Shown here: positions 25,805 through 34,280 of the stretch, piece by piece
Position numbering within the stretch: the stretch's first letter is position 1
Layout: each line of letters starts with the position of its first letter
Notes under the pieces: model-generated
Database searches by the model: none
What the model was told of the DNA's origin: nothing
What the model saw: the letters and a program-made list of their open reading frames with translations, nothing else
Made by a program: the position numbers and the translations under genes
NCBI GenBank assembly: GCA_002325375.1
Contig: DCRZ01000006.1
Span: 312,016 to 376,015, forward strand
Origin: Rhodospirillaceae bacterium UBA1479
Lineage (GTDB): Bacteria; Pseudomonadota; Alphaproteobacteria; Rhodospirillales; Casp-alpha2
DNA length: 64,000 nucleotides
Direction of reading: 5' to 3'

Positions 25805-26278
25805 TTAAACCGCCACCGGCAGGGCCGTGCGGTAGACCACCTGCTTCAATGAAAAGCTCGATTTGATGGAGGCGACGCCGGTGACCCGCGTCAGCCGGTC
25901 CATCAGAAACCGCTCGTAAGCGGAAAGGTCCGCCGTGACCACCCGCAGAAGGTAATCCGCGTCGCCGGTCATCAGGTAGCATTCCATGACTTCGGGCCAG
26001 GATCGGATCGTGGCCTCGAATTCCTCCAACGCCTTTTCCACCTGCCGTTCCAGGGTCACGCTGATGAAGATCGACACCGGCAGGCCCACGGCCTGCTGAT
26101 CGACCAGGGTGACGTAGTCGCGGATCACGCCCGCGTCCTCCAGACGCTTGACCCGGCGCAGGCAGGGCGAGGCCGACAGGCCCACGGCCTCGGCCAGGTC
26201 GACGTTGCGCATGCGGGCGTTGGTCTGGATCGCGGTGAGGATGCGGCGGTCGATGGCGTCGAGTTCGATATCTGGCAT
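25805..26278 (-). CDS. Lrp/AsnC family transcriptional regulator
   Basis: The 157-aa protein has the Lrp N-terminal helix-turn-helix (IDRRILTAIQTNARMRNVDLAEAVGLSASPCLRR-type segment, about 8-45) and a C-terminal RAM/AsnC ligand domain (about 65-150) with CYLMTGDADYLLRV. Such regulators sense amino acids or 2-oxoacids and often control a divergent gene. Here that gene is a 2-oxoacid dehydrogenase E1, 144 bases away. The AT-rich gap with a palindrome fits that arrangement. Confidence 0.92.
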   Translation of the reverse strand: MPDIELDAIDRRILTAIQTNARMRNVDLAEAVGLSASPCLRRVKRLEDAGVIRDYVTLVDQQAVGLPVSIFISVTLERQVEKALEEFEATIRSWPEVMECYLMTGDADYLLRVVTADLSAYERFLMDRLTRVTGVASIKSSFSLKQVVYRTALPVAV

Positions 26279-26312
26279 ATTTCACCAATTTTAAGTCGAG
26301 AATAACAAATTT

Positions 26313-26322
26313 ATTGCGCAAT
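26313..26322. promoter_or_regulatory. Lrp-type operator candidate
   Basis: The perfect palindrome ATTGCGCAAT lies in the AT-rich 144-base region between the divergent lrp and E1 genes. A half-match, ATTGCGCC, occurs about 60 bases further on (26376-26383). Spaced AT-flanked half-sites are usual for Lrp-family autoregulation. Confidence 0.35.
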
Positions 26323-26422
26323 TATCCCATTCAACGCTGTAAATCGCAAGGAAATACCTAAAATTTTGGCGTAGGATTGCGCCAGATACTGCGATTCCGC
26401 ATCCTTTCCGCCGGAGACCCCC

Positions 26423-28765
26423 ATGGCCCCTCTCGACACCCCGAACCACCTGATGATCGAACCCAACCCGGGGGCCGGCCCCGACGCGGACACCCTGGCC
26501 TGTCTGAGCGATCTGCAGAAGCGCATCCTGTGGCTGTCGACCTGGACCATCCATAATGCCAACCACATCCGCGCCAAGGGCGAGGTCAAGGTCGGCGGGC
26601 ACCAGGCGTCCTGCGCGTCGTCGGCGGCGCTGATGACGGCGCTGTATTTCCATGCCTTGCGCCCGCAGGACCGGGTCGCCGTGAAACCCCATGCCAGCCC
26701 GGTGTTCCATGCCATCCAGTACCTGATGGGCAACCAGACGCGGGAGAAGCTTGAGAACTTCCGCGGCCTCGGCGGGGCGCAGAGCTATCCGTCGCGCACC
26801 AAGGACACGGACGACGTCGATTTCTCCACCGGCTCCGTCGGCATGGGCCCGGCCATGACCATGTTCGCGTCGCTGACCCAGGATTACACCCGCCGCCATT
26901 TCGAATCCGTCCGCGCGCGCGAACCGGGGCGCATGATCGCGCTGGTCGGTGATGCCGAAATGGATGAAGGCAACATGTACGAGGCGATCCTCGAGGGCTG
27001 GAAGCATAACCTGCGCAATTGCTGGTGGATCATCGACTACAACCGCCAGAGCCTGGACGGTGTCGTCAACGACAAGCTGTTCCGCCTGATCGACCGTCTG
27101 TTCCGCGCCGCCGGTTGGCGCGTGGTCATCATGAAGTACGGCAAGCTGATGCGCGACGCCTTCAAAAGACCCGGCGGAAAGGCGCTGAAGAAATGGATCA
27201 ACGACTGCCCCAACGACATGTACGCGGCCCTCACGTTCCAGGGCGGGGCGGCGTGGCGCGATCACCTGACCGCCGACATCGGCAACGCGCCCGGCGTGCC
27301 GGAATTGCTGGCGTCTCATACGGATGACGAACTGCAGGACCTGATGTCCAACCTGGGCGGCCACTGCCTGGAAACCATCTGCGAAGCCTTTAAATCCGCC
27401 GATGACGACATCCCGACCTGTTTCCTGGCCTATACCATCAAGGGCTGGGGCCTGCCCTTGGCGGGGCATAAGGATAACCACGCGGGCATCCTCACGCCGG
27501 ACCAGTTGCAGGGCTTCCGCAAGAATCTGGGCATCCAGGAAGGCCAGGAGTGGGAGCCCTTCGCCGGTATGGAAGACCGGGCGGGCGTGCTCGCCGATTT
27601 CATCGCCAAGACCCCCTTCATGGGGCCGGGTGCCAAAGATCGCCGCATGTCGGCCAAGCCCGTCGCCGTGCCGGCCAAGCTGGCGGAAACGGGCAAGGGC
27701 AAAGGTTCGACCCAGGAAGCCTTCGGCAAGATTCTGTTCGAGTTGGCGGCGACGGACCAGGACCTGGCCGACCGCATCGTCACCACCTCGCCCGACGTCA
27801 CCGTGTCGACCAACCTGGGTCCCTGGGTCAACCGCCGCGGCATCTTCGCCATGGAGGAACGGGAGGACACCTTCCGCAAGGTCAACGTGCCGTCGGTGCA
27901 GAAATGGGGCGCCAACGACGAAGGCCAGCATCTGGAATTGGGCATCGCCGAAAACAACCTGTTCTTGGCCCTGGCGGCCTTGGGTCTCAGCCACGAATTG
28001 CACGGCGAGCGGCTTTTGCCCATCGGCACCCTGTACGATCCGTTCATCCAGCGCGGATTGGATGCCCTGAACTATGCCTGCTATCAGGACGCGCGGTTCA
28101 TGGTGGTGGCGACGCCGGCCGGCGTGACCTTGGCGCCCGAAGGCGGCGCCCATCAGTCCGTCGCCACGCCGATGATCGGCATGGGGCAGCCGGGCCTGGC
28201 CTATTTCGAGCCGACCTACGCCGACGAGCTTGAGGCCGTCATGCGCTGGGGCTTCAGCCATATGCAGGCCGAAGACGGCGGCTCGATCTATCTGCGCCTG
28301 TCGACCCGGCCGCTGGAACAGCCCGACCGCAAGATGGACACGGCCCTGGCCGATCAGGTGATCGCGGGCGCCTATTGGTTGAAGCAACCGTCGTCAAAAG
28401 ACGCGGGCGCCATCGTCTATACGGGCGTGCTGGCGCCGGAAGCCATGGCGGCGGCGGAAACGCTGGCCGGGAAAAACGGCCCCGGCGTGCTCGCCGTGAC
28501 CTCGCCGGACCGGCTGTATTCCGATTGGCGCAAGAACGGCGCCGACAGCCACGCGGCCAAGTTGCTGGGGGCGGTCAAGCCGGGTGGCAAGCTGGTCACC
28601 GTCATCGACGGCCATCCGGCGACGCTCAGTTGGCTCGGCGGCGTGCTGGGCCATCGGGTGGCCGCATTGGGGGTCGAGGACTTCGGCCAATGCGGCACGG
28701 TCCAGGATCTGCATCGGAAATACGGGCTGGATGCCGCGGCCATCACCGCGGCCTTCGCGGACTAG
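26423..28765 (+). CDS. Homodimeric 2-oxoacid dehydrogenase E1 (AceE/MdeB-like)
   Basis: This 780-aa thiamine-diphosphate enzyme is of the homodimeric pyruvate dehydrogenase E1 type. GGHQASCASSAALM near residue 54 and the TPP-binding VGDAEMDEGN near 174 (followed by N in DYNRQSLDG) are clear. The transketolase-like second half has LGIAENNLFLALAALG and a C-terminal domain. It is about 100 residues shorter than E. coli AceE. No E2 or E3 gene is adjacent. A stand-alone E1 divergent from an Lrp regulator recalls the Pseudomonas mdeR-mdeB arrangement, where the substrate is 2-oxobutyrate. Pyruvate or a related 2-oxoacid is equally possible. Confidence 0.82.
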   Translation: MAPLDTPNHLMIEPNPGAGPDADTLACLSDLQKRILWLSTWTIHNANHIRAKGEVKVGGHQASCASSAALMTALYFHALRPQDRVAVKPHASPVFHAIQYLMGNQTREKLENFRGLGGAQSYPSRTKDTDDVDFSTGSVGMGPAMTMFASLTQDYTRRHFESVRAREPGRMIALVGDAEMDEGNMYEAILEGWKHNLRNCWWIIDYNRQSLDGVVNDKLFRLIDRLFRAAGWRVVIMKYGKLMRDAFKRPGGKALKKWINDCPNDMYAALTFQGGAAWRDHLTADIGNAPGVPELLASHTDDELQDLMSNLGGHCLETICEAFKSADDDIPTCFLAYTIKGWGLPLAGHKDNHAGILTPDQLQGFRKNLGIQEGQEWEPFAGMEDRAGVLADFIAKTPFMGPGAKDRRMSAKPVAVPAKLAETGKGKGSTQEAFGKILFELAATDQDLADRIVTTSPDVTVSTNLGPWVNRRGIFAMEEREDTFRKVNVPSVQKWGANDEGQHLELGIAENNLFLALAALGLSHELHGERLLPIGTLYDPFIQRGLDALNYACYQDARFMVVATPAGVTLAPEGGAHQSVATPMIGMGQPGLAYFEPTYADELEAVMRWGFSHMQAEDGGSIYLRLSTRPLEQPDRKMDTALADQVIAGAYWLKQPSSKDAGAIVYTGVLAPEAMAAAETLAGKNGPGVLAVTSPDRLYSDWRKNGADSHAAKLLGAVKPGGKLVTVIDGHPATLSWLGGVLGHRVAALGVEDFGQCGTVQDLHRKYGLDAAAITAAFAD

Positions 28766-28768
28766 GGT

Positions 28769-29161
28769 CTAGCTGCAGCGCAGGCGGATGCCCGAGCCGT
28801 ATCCACGGTCTTCCCAGCGCGGCTTGATGTACAGCGTCACGCCCGCGGGATATTTGGCAGCCTTGAGGAATTTCACGGTCGCGGTCTGATTGACGGCAAA
28901 GCGCATCTCGCGTTTCGCCAGAAGCGTTTCGCCGTCATGGGTCACGATCATCAGGGCGGCGGTCTTCGGCCACATGTCGCCGCGGTTCTTCATGCGAAAC
29001 ACGGCAGCCCCCCCTTCGCAGCGGGCGTCGATCAGCATGTCCAGGCGCGGCACGCGGACCTGGGCCAGTTCGTCGGCGGCCTGCGCGGACGTCTGCGCGC
29101 CGACGAAGGCGGCGGACATCAGGACAAGGGCGGCGAGGGTGGTGCGGCGGAAGGTGGTCAT
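28769..29161 (-). CDS. Secreted protein of unknown function
   Basis: This 130-aa protein has a clear Sec signal peptide (about 1-28, ending AQA-AD). The mature part is small and beta-rich (about 100 residues). Two cysteines, one in DARCEGG and one at the penultimate residue, could form a periplasmic disulfide. I do not recognise the family. It converges on the E1 gene with only three bases between the stops. Confidence 0.7.
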   Translation of the reverse strand: MTTFRRTTLAALVLMSAAFVGAQTSAQAADELAQVRVPRLDMLIDARCEGGAAVFRMKNRGDMWPKTAALMIVTHDGETLLAKREMRFAVNQTATVKFLKAAKYPAGVTLYIKPRWEDRGYGSGIRLRCS

Positions 29162-29339
29162 GGTCGGGTCTCTTCTGTTGGCTCACGTTCTGTGACCAGA
29201 GGCCGAAAGGGCGGCTTTGGAGTGACGCCATTCTCGCAGCGGCACCTTGAACCGTGATGGCGGCAACCTGACTCGCACCTGACACGGCCTGACGGGATTG
29301 AACTGGCGGGGGCGGCCGAAAATTCATAATCTGCGCGCC

Positions 29340-30056
29340 ATGACCGCACATATCCTCTTGGTTGAAGACGACGCGCTGATCAGCGGGCTCTTGGAATTCC
29401 ATCTGAAGTCCGAGGGCTATGGCGTTGATATCGCGGCGACCGTCGAAGACGCCCTGACCGCCATCGAGGCCCGCCCCCCGGACCTGATCCTCACCGACCT
29501 GGGCCTGCCCGACGAGGACGGCCTGACCCTGATCCGCAAGGTGCGGGGCCGGTCCAACGTGCCGATCATCGTGCTGAGTGCCCGCACCACCACGGAACAG
29601 CGCCTGGCGGCGCTGGAACTCGGCGCCGACGACTATCTGACCAAAGGGGTCGACCCGGGCGAACTGTTGCTGCGCATCCGGAACATGATCGCGCGGGCGC
29701 AATCGGGAACGGCCGGCGCCGCCGGGCGCAGCCCGTTGGGCGCGCCGGGCCCGGGTGTGGTGCGGTTTTCCGGCTGGACCCTGAACCTTGCCGGCTATAC
29801 GGCGCAAAACCCCAAGGGCGAGGATGTCGACTTCACGCGCTCCGAATTCCTGGTTCTGGCGGCCCTGGCGCGGCGCCCGGGCCGGGTCGTCAGCCGCGAT
29901 GCCCTGTTGGACGCCATCAGCGGCTTCGATGACGCGCCCCTCGACCGCACCATCGACACCTATATCTCGCGGCTGCGCCGCAAGATCGAACCGGATGCGA
30001 AAAACCCCACGGTGATCCTCACCATGAAGGGCGTCGGCTACCGGGTGGTGGAATAG
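29340..30056 (+). CDS. OmpR-family response regulator (orphan)
   Basis: The 238-aa protein has a receiver domain (1-115) with the acidic pair E9/D10, phospho-acceptor D53 (LTDLGLP), S80 and K102. A winged-helix DNA-binding domain (about 135-238) ends with the usual IDTYISRLRRKI and GVGYRVVE. The residue after K102 is glycine, where receivers normally have proline. No histidine kinase gene is adjacent. The start at 29340 has no Shine-Dalgarno, and CATAAT (29325-29330) sits where a -10 would give a nearly leaderless mRNA. Confidence 0.9.
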   Translation: MTAHILLVEDDALISGLLEFHLKSEGYGVDIAATVEDALTAIEARPPDLILTDLGLPDEDGLTLIRKVRGRSNVPIIVLSARTTTEQRLAALELGADDYLTKGVDPGELLLRIRNMIARAQSGTAGAAGRSPLGAPGPGVVRFSGWTLNLAGYTAQNPKGEDVDFTRSEFLVLAALARRPGRVVSRDALLDAISGFDDAPLDRTIDTYISRLRRKIEPDAKNPTVILTMKGVGYRVVE

Positions 30057-30173
30057 GGGGCGCGGCCTTTCGCCTGGCGGCGGGGAGAAATCCGCATCCA
30101 TTGCAAGGCGACCGCGTCATCGCGGTTTACCTTGCGGCAAAAGGGATGATAGAACAGCGCCCTTCCAAGGTGC

Positions 30174-30260
30174 GCGGGCGTGGCGGAACTGGTAGACGCG
30201 CCAGACTCAAAATCTGGTTTCCGCAAGGAAGTGGGAGTTCGATTCTCCCCGCCCGCACCA
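30174..30260 (+). tRNA. tRNA-Leu (anticodon CAA)
   Basis: The 87-base gene folds as a type II (long variable arm) tRNA. The acceptor arms are GCGGGCG (30174-30180) and CGCCCGC (30250-30256). The anticodon stem CCAGA/TCTGG encloses loop CTCAAAA, with anticodon CAA at 30208-30210. The T-arm contains TTCGATT. The discriminator A and an encoded CCA end the gene. It reads UUG codons. Confidence 0.95.
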
Positions 30261-30280
30261 CCCTTCGCTCTTCGAGCTTC

Positions 30281-30342
30281 GGGTGGCGAGCCACCCGGAG
30301 GTCGTTAGACGAAGGCGTGTCCTCCGAAGGCTTGGCGGAGGA
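30281..30342. repeat. Two hairpins after the tRNA gene
   Basis: GGGTGGC-GA-GCCACCC (30281-30296) and TCCTCCG/CGGAGGA around a 9-base loop (30320-30342) lie in the 90-base gap between tRNA-Leu and the convergent TauD gene. They may terminate both transcripts or be remnants of a dispersed intergenic repeat. No T-run is present. Confidence 0.4.
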
Positions 30343-30350
30343 GGACGGGT

Positions 30351-31319
30351 TCAGGCCTCGGCCACCAACGTCAGCCGCCACATCTCCCGCTCGTACTTGC
30401 TGTAATCGAAGCCGGTCCCCGCGTGGATCGTCGAGCGGTTGTCCCAGACCACGACATCGCCGGGCTGCCACTGCCATTTCACGGTGAAGTCGGGGCCGGT
30501 GACGGTCGGCAGCATGTCGCGCCAGATCATCACGCTGTCGTCTTCCACGCCTTCCAGGTCCCATTTGTCCAGGTCCGCCGGGTCGACTTCCTGCCCCTTG
30601 GGCACGATGGCGCAGGTCGAACTGTTGAGGCCGTATAGCGACGGCCGGCCCGTGACCGGATGGTTCAGGACGATGGGCACGCGGTTGGGTGGGTTTTCCT
30701 TGCGCTGCTTGGGCGTCAGCACCGGATAATGGGGCGAGTAGCTGTTGATCTTCTTGTCGTGATGGGCGAGGGAGCAGACCGCCTCCAGGCCGTCGAGTTT
30801 CTGCCGTTCCGCTGGCGGCAGGGCGGCATAGGCGCCTTGCATGTCGGCGAACAGGGTTTCCGCACCCTCGGGCGGGGCCTTGCGGCAGTGGAAGACCGAG
30901 CCGACCGGCGGCCGCGCGCGGAACGTGGAATCCGTATGCCATACCGGCCTGCGGGTTTCCGGGTTGTAGCGGATGTCCGCGTCGCTGGTCAGCTGCGGCA
31001 CCTGCAGCAATTGCGCGACGATCTTGCCGTCCTCGTTTTTCACATTACCGATGCGCAGGATGGGAAAGCCTTTGACGGACTTGTCCTCGCGCGCCGTCTG
31101 GATTTTGTCCTCGATGACGCCGAAAACCTCCGACCAGCGCACAAGCTGTTCGGGCAACAGGTCGGCGAGTTTCTTGCCGCGAACGCCGAGCAATCCGCCA
31201 TGTTTCAACCATAGATCGCGCGCCCAGGTCTGGAAGTCGCGGTCGGCGAGGTCGTCGGGTGTGACCTGGTCGATCAAAATACCGAAATCGCCGTTCAGCG
31301 GCTGGGTTGGATGGTTCAT
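30351..31319 (-). CDS. TauD/TfdA family 2-oxoglutarate-dependent dioxygenase
   Basis: This 322-aa Fe(II)/2-oxoglutarate oxygenase has the iron triad H128-x-D130 (WHTDSTF) and H299 (IHAG). Arg311 or Arg315 in REMWRLTL is placed to bind 2-oxoglutarate. The family includes taurine, alkylsulfate and chlorophenoxyacetate oxygenases. The substrate cannot be read from the sequence, and no sulfonate transport genes are nearby. The start at 31319 (MNHPTQP) is chosen over a longer frame without family features. The gene is divergent from the DedA gene across a 154-base region with a palindrome. Confidence 0.88.
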   Translation of the reverse strand: MNHPTQPLNGDFGILIDQVTPDDLADRDFQTWARDLWLKHGGLLGVRGKKLADLLPEQLVRWSEVFGVIEDKIQTAREDKSVKGFPILRIGNVKNEDGKIVAQLLQVPQLTSDADIRYNPETRRPVWHTDSTFRARPPVGSVFHCRKAPPEGAETLFADMQGAYAALPPAERQKLDGLEAVCSLAHHDKKINSYSPHYPVLTPKQRKENPPNRVPIVLNHPVTGRPSLYGLNSSTCAIVPKGQEVDPADLDKWDLEGVEDDSVMIWRDMLPTVTGPDFTVKWQWQPGDVVVWDNRSTIHAGTGFDYSKYEREMWRLTLVAEA

Positions 31320-31354
31320 CGCTGTCTGCCTTTTGTTAGATGTTTCTGATCGAA

Positions 31355-31368
31355 GGATACGAGTATCC
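31355..31368. promoter_or_regulatory. Palindromic operator candidate GGATAC-GA-GTATCC
   Basis: Perfect 6-base inverted arms with a 2-base spacer lie 36 bases upstream of the TauD start, in the divergent region shared with the YqaA gene. A dimeric repressor site is a reasonable reading. No regulator gene is adjacent. Confidence 0.35.
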
Positions 31369-31473
31369 GCGCCAAAAACAAGGCCCGACAGACATGCGGG
31401 CTTTGTTGTCTCGACGTCGGCCACCTGATAGAAGCGCCCGACGCTTTCACTGACGGGACGGGGCCTTCCGCCC

Positions 31474-32055
31474 ATGCTGCGCCGCCTTTACGATCGAATG
31501 TTGGCCCTTGCGGGCCATCGCCACGCGGACCGTTGGCTGGCGTTCGTCAGCTTCATCGAAAGCTCGGTCTTTCCCATTCCGCCCGATGTGATGCTGATCC
31601 CCATGGTTCTGGCCGACCGGGCCCGGGCTTGGCGCATCGCCTTTATCTGCACCGTCGCGTCGGTGCTGGGCGGCCTATTGGGCTACGCCATCGGCGCCTT
31701 CCTGTTCGATCAGATCGGCCGGCCCATGCTGGAATTTTACGGCTACACCGCCAAGTTCGATCAGTTCCGCGCAACCTATGCCGATTGGGGGGCCTGGGCT
31801 GTGTTCATCGCCGGTGTCACGCCCTTTCCTTATAAGGTCATCACCATTCTGTCCGGCCTGGCGTCGTTGGATATCTGGGTGTTCTGTGTCGCCTCGGTGC
31901 TGGCGCGGGGGTTCCGGTTCTATCTGGTGGCGGGGCTGCTGTGGTATTTCGGGGAACCCATCCGGGCCTTCATCGAACGGCGCCTGGGGCTTCTGTTCAC
32001 GATCTTTTGCATTCTCCTGATCGGTGGATTCGTGGTTATCAGGTTCGTGCTGTAG
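31474..32055 (+). CDS. YqaA/DedA family membrane protein
   Basis: The 193-aa inner-membrane protein has about five hydrophobic segments and the family motifs FIESSVFPIPPDVMLIPM and AGVTPFPYKVITI, typical of the short YqaA branch of the SNARE-associated/DedA superfamily. Relatives are linked to lipid scrambling and membrane homeostasis. It is followed nine bases later by dsbB, suggesting one transcript. Confidence 0.88.
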   Translation: MLRRLYDRMLALAGHRHADRWLAFVSFIESSVFPIPPDVMLIPMVLADRARAWRIAFICTVASVLGGLLGYAIGAFLFDQIGRPMLEFYGYTAKFDQFRATYADWGAWAVFIAGVTPFPYKVITILSGLASLDIWVFCVASVLARGFRFYLVAGLLWYFGEPIRAFIERRLGLLFTIFCILLIGGFVVIRFVL

Positions 32056-32064
32056 GAGACCGTC

Positions 32065-32565
32065 ATGTCGGCCATGCTCGACGACCCCAAACTGCACCGC
32101 TGGTATCCGGCCATCCTGTTCGCCATTTCGGCCGGGGCCCTGGGCCTTGCCCTGCATGCCCAGTTCGTGCTGGGGCTGGAGCCCTGCAATCTGTGCCTGT
32201 ACCAGCGCATTCCCTATGCCGTGATCGGCTTGTTCGCCGGGGCCTGTATGACGCGTCCCAATGCCAAGGCCGTTCGCGCCGTGGTCGGGCTGGCCGCCCT
32301 CGCCTTCGCCATCGGGGCGGCGATCGCCGTCTATCACGTGGGGGTGGAGCAGCATTGGTGGGTGTCCGCCGTGTGCGGCGGCACGCTGCCGACCCTGGGA
32401 TCGACCACGGATTTGATGGCCGGATTGTCGGCCCCGCCGGAAAAATCCTGCGATTCCGTGGACTGGGTCTTCCTTGGCCTTTCCATGGCGACCTATAATG
32501 CGGCCTTCTCCGCCGTCATGGCCGGGCTGTGCTTCGTCGCCGTCCGCCGCATGAGGGCCGCCTGA
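32065..32565 (+). CDS. dsbB: DsbB-like disulfide bond formation protein
   Basis: This 166-aa quinone-linked oxidase reoxidises DsbA in the periplasm. It has four predicted transmembrane helices. The first redox pair is C41-NL-C44, followed by the quinone-binding-type arginine in LYQR. The second pair is C104 and C129 in the second periplasmic loop. No dsbA is in the window. It lies between the YqaA gene and coq7, which makes the ubiquinone DsbB needs. Confidence 0.9.
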   Translation: MSAMLDDPKLHRWYPAILFAISAGALGLALHAQFVLGLEPCNLCLYQRIPYAVIGLFAGACMTRPNAKAVRAVVGLAALAFAIGAAIAVYHVGVEQHWWVSAVCGGTLPTLGSTTDLMAGLSAPPEKSCDSVDWVFLGLSMATYNAAFSAVMAGLCFVAVRRMRAA

Positions 32566-32594
32566 CAAGGCGTTCAAGGACGCGACGAGGACCC

Positions 32595-33170
32595 ATGGCG
32601 AGCAAACCCACCGCCAAGACACCCATCAAGCCCCGGCGCATGCCGGGCGACCCGTCCAAGGCCGAGATGGTCGAACGCATGCTGCGCGTTGACCACGCGG
32701 GCGAATACGGCGCCGTGCGCATCTACGAGGGCCAGATGGCCGTGCTGGGCAAGGATGCCGGCGGCGGCGCCATCAAGCACATGGCGGAACAGGAAGAAGT
32801 TCACCTGGCCACCTTCAACGACCTGGTGGCCGAACGGCGGGTGCGCCCGACGGCGCTGCTGCCGCTGTGGCATCTGGCCGGGTTCGCGCTCGGTGCCGGC
32901 ACGGCGCTGTTGGGCGAGAAGGCGGCCCATGCCTGCACCGTTGCGGTCGAGGAAGCCATCGACGAACATTACGCGGCCCAGATCGACCGCCTGGACGGTG
33001 AGGGCGAAGACGACCTTCGCGACACCTTCGAGAAATTCCGCCAGGAAGAGCTGGAACACCATGACACGGCGCTCGACCTGGGGGCCGAGGAAGCGCCCGG
33101 CTATGAAGCGCTCAAGGGCGTCATCAAGCGGGGATCGAAGCTCGCCATCTGGCTGTCGGAGCGGATCTGA
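32595..33170 (+). CDS. coq7: 3-demethoxyubiquinol 3-hydroxylase
   Basis: This 191-aa di-iron enzyme carries out the penultimate hydroxylation in ubiquinone synthesis. The ligands follow the Coq7/CLK-1 pattern: E in GEYGAVRIYEGQ, EQEEVH in the second helix, VEEAIDEHY in the third, and EELEHHD in the fourth. The start at 32595 follows GACGAGGA and removes a basic, non-conserved extension. It is 29 bases after dsbB. Oxygen is required, so the organism uses Q aerobically. Confidence 0.95.
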   Translation: MASKPTAKTPIKPRRMPGDPSKAEMVERMLRVDHAGEYGAVRIYEGQMAVLGKDAGGGAIKHMAEQEEVHLATFNDLVAERRVRPTALLPLWHLAGFALGAGTALLGEKAAHACTVAVEEAIDEHYAAQIDRLDGEGEDDLRDTFEKFRQEELEHHDTALDLGAEEAPGYEALKGVIKRGSKLAIWLSERI

Positions 33171-33233
33171 CCCGCCGCACCCCTCCTCAAAAAAACCATC
33201 CAAGACCCAGAAGAAACCAAAAGGATCAAGACA

Positions 33234-34280
33234 ATGAAAGCAGTGGTGTTCCCCGGCGACCGCAAGATCGCGATCATGGATTTCCCCGACCCCCATCCGG
33301 GACCGGGCGAGGTCGTGTTGCAGATCAAGGCATCCGGCATGTGCGGCAGCGACCTGAAATACTACCGCAACCCGCCGGGCACCCCGACGCTGGGCCTGGG
33401 CGAGCGCAAGGGCCCGATCATCGCCGGGCATGAGCCCTGCGGCGTGGTGGTCGAGGTCGGTGAGGGCGTGTCCGAAGCCCAGGCCCGCGTCGGCGACCGC
33501 ATGATGGACCATCACTATTCCGGCTGCGGTGTGTGCAAGCACTGCCGCACGGGCTGGTCGCAGATGTGCATCGACGGCATCACCGTCTACGGCACCACGG
33601 GTCATGGCGCCCATGCGGAATACATGAAGGTGCCGGCCCATACCCTGGTCAAACTGCCGGACGATCTCAGCTTCACCACCGGGGCGGCCATCTCCTGCGG
33701 CACGGGCACGGCCTATGGTGCGCTGAAGCGCCTGGACCTGGCCGGGGACGAGACCGTGGTGGTGTTCGGCCAGGGGCCCGTGGGGCTCAGCGCCACGCAG
33801 TTGGCCAAGGCCATGGGCGCGCGGGTGATCGCCCTCGATATCTCGGCCGAGCGGCGCAAGATGGCTGAAGATTTCGGCGCGGACGAGGTCATCGACCCCA
33901 TGGGCAACGACGTGGTCGCGGCGATCCGCGATCTGACAGGGGGCGAGGGTGCCCACAAGTCCCTCGACTGTTCATCCAACGCCGAGGCCCGGGCCTCGGC
34001 CGTGCGCTGCCTGCGGGCCTGGGGCACGGCATGCTTCGTCGGCGAGGGCGGACAGGTGACCCTGGATGTCAGCCAGGATATCCTGCGCCGTCAGGTCTCC
34101 GTCGTCGGGTCCTGGACCTTTTCCAAGAACGGGCAGGCCGATTGCGCCGCCTTCGTCGCCGAACGCAAGATCGACGTCGACGCGCTCTTCAGCCATCGCT
34201 TCACGCTGGATCAGGCCGATGAGGCGTATAAGCTGTTCGACACCCAGACCACCGGCAAGGGCGTGTTCGTGATGGATTAA
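33234..34280 (+). CDS. Zinc-dependent alcohol dehydrogenase (MDR family)
   Basis: This 348-aa medium-chain dehydrogenase has catalytic zinc ligands C37, H66 and E67 (AGHEPCG). The structural zinc lobe is C98, C101, C104 and C112. The nucleotide-binding loop GQGPVGL is followed by an aspartate in ALDIS, predicting NAD preference. The substrate is unknown; the sorbitol/threonine dehydrogenase-like layout suggests a polyol or secondary alcohol. Its stop overlaps the stop of convergent trmJ by four bases. Confidence 0.87.
   Translation: MKAVVFPGDRKIAIMDFPDPHPGPGEVVLQIKASGMCGSDLKYYRNPPGTPTLGLGERKGPIIAGHEPCGVVVEVGEGVSEAQARVGDRMMDHHYSGCGVCKHCRTGWSQMCIDGITVYGTTGHGAHAEYMKVPAHTLVKLPDDLSFTTGAAISCGTGTAYGALKRLDLAGDETVVVFGQGPVGLSATQLAKAMGARVIALDISAERRKMAEDFGADEVIDPMGNDVVAAIRDLTGGEGAHKSLDCSSNAEARASAVRCLRAWGTACFVGEGGQVTLDVSQDILRRQVSVVGSWTFSKNGQADCAAFVAERKIDVDALFSHRFTLDQADEAYKLFDTQTTGKGVFVMD

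Noticed and set aside
26291..28387. 698-codon minus-strand open frame across the E1 gene
   Set aside because: It is an antisense shadow of the E1 coding sequence with no recognisable motif.
30174..30350. Integration site for a mobile element at tRNA-Leu
   Set aside because: No integrase, no repeated tRNA 3' end and no change in gene type follow. The adjacent gene is an ordinary dioxygenase.
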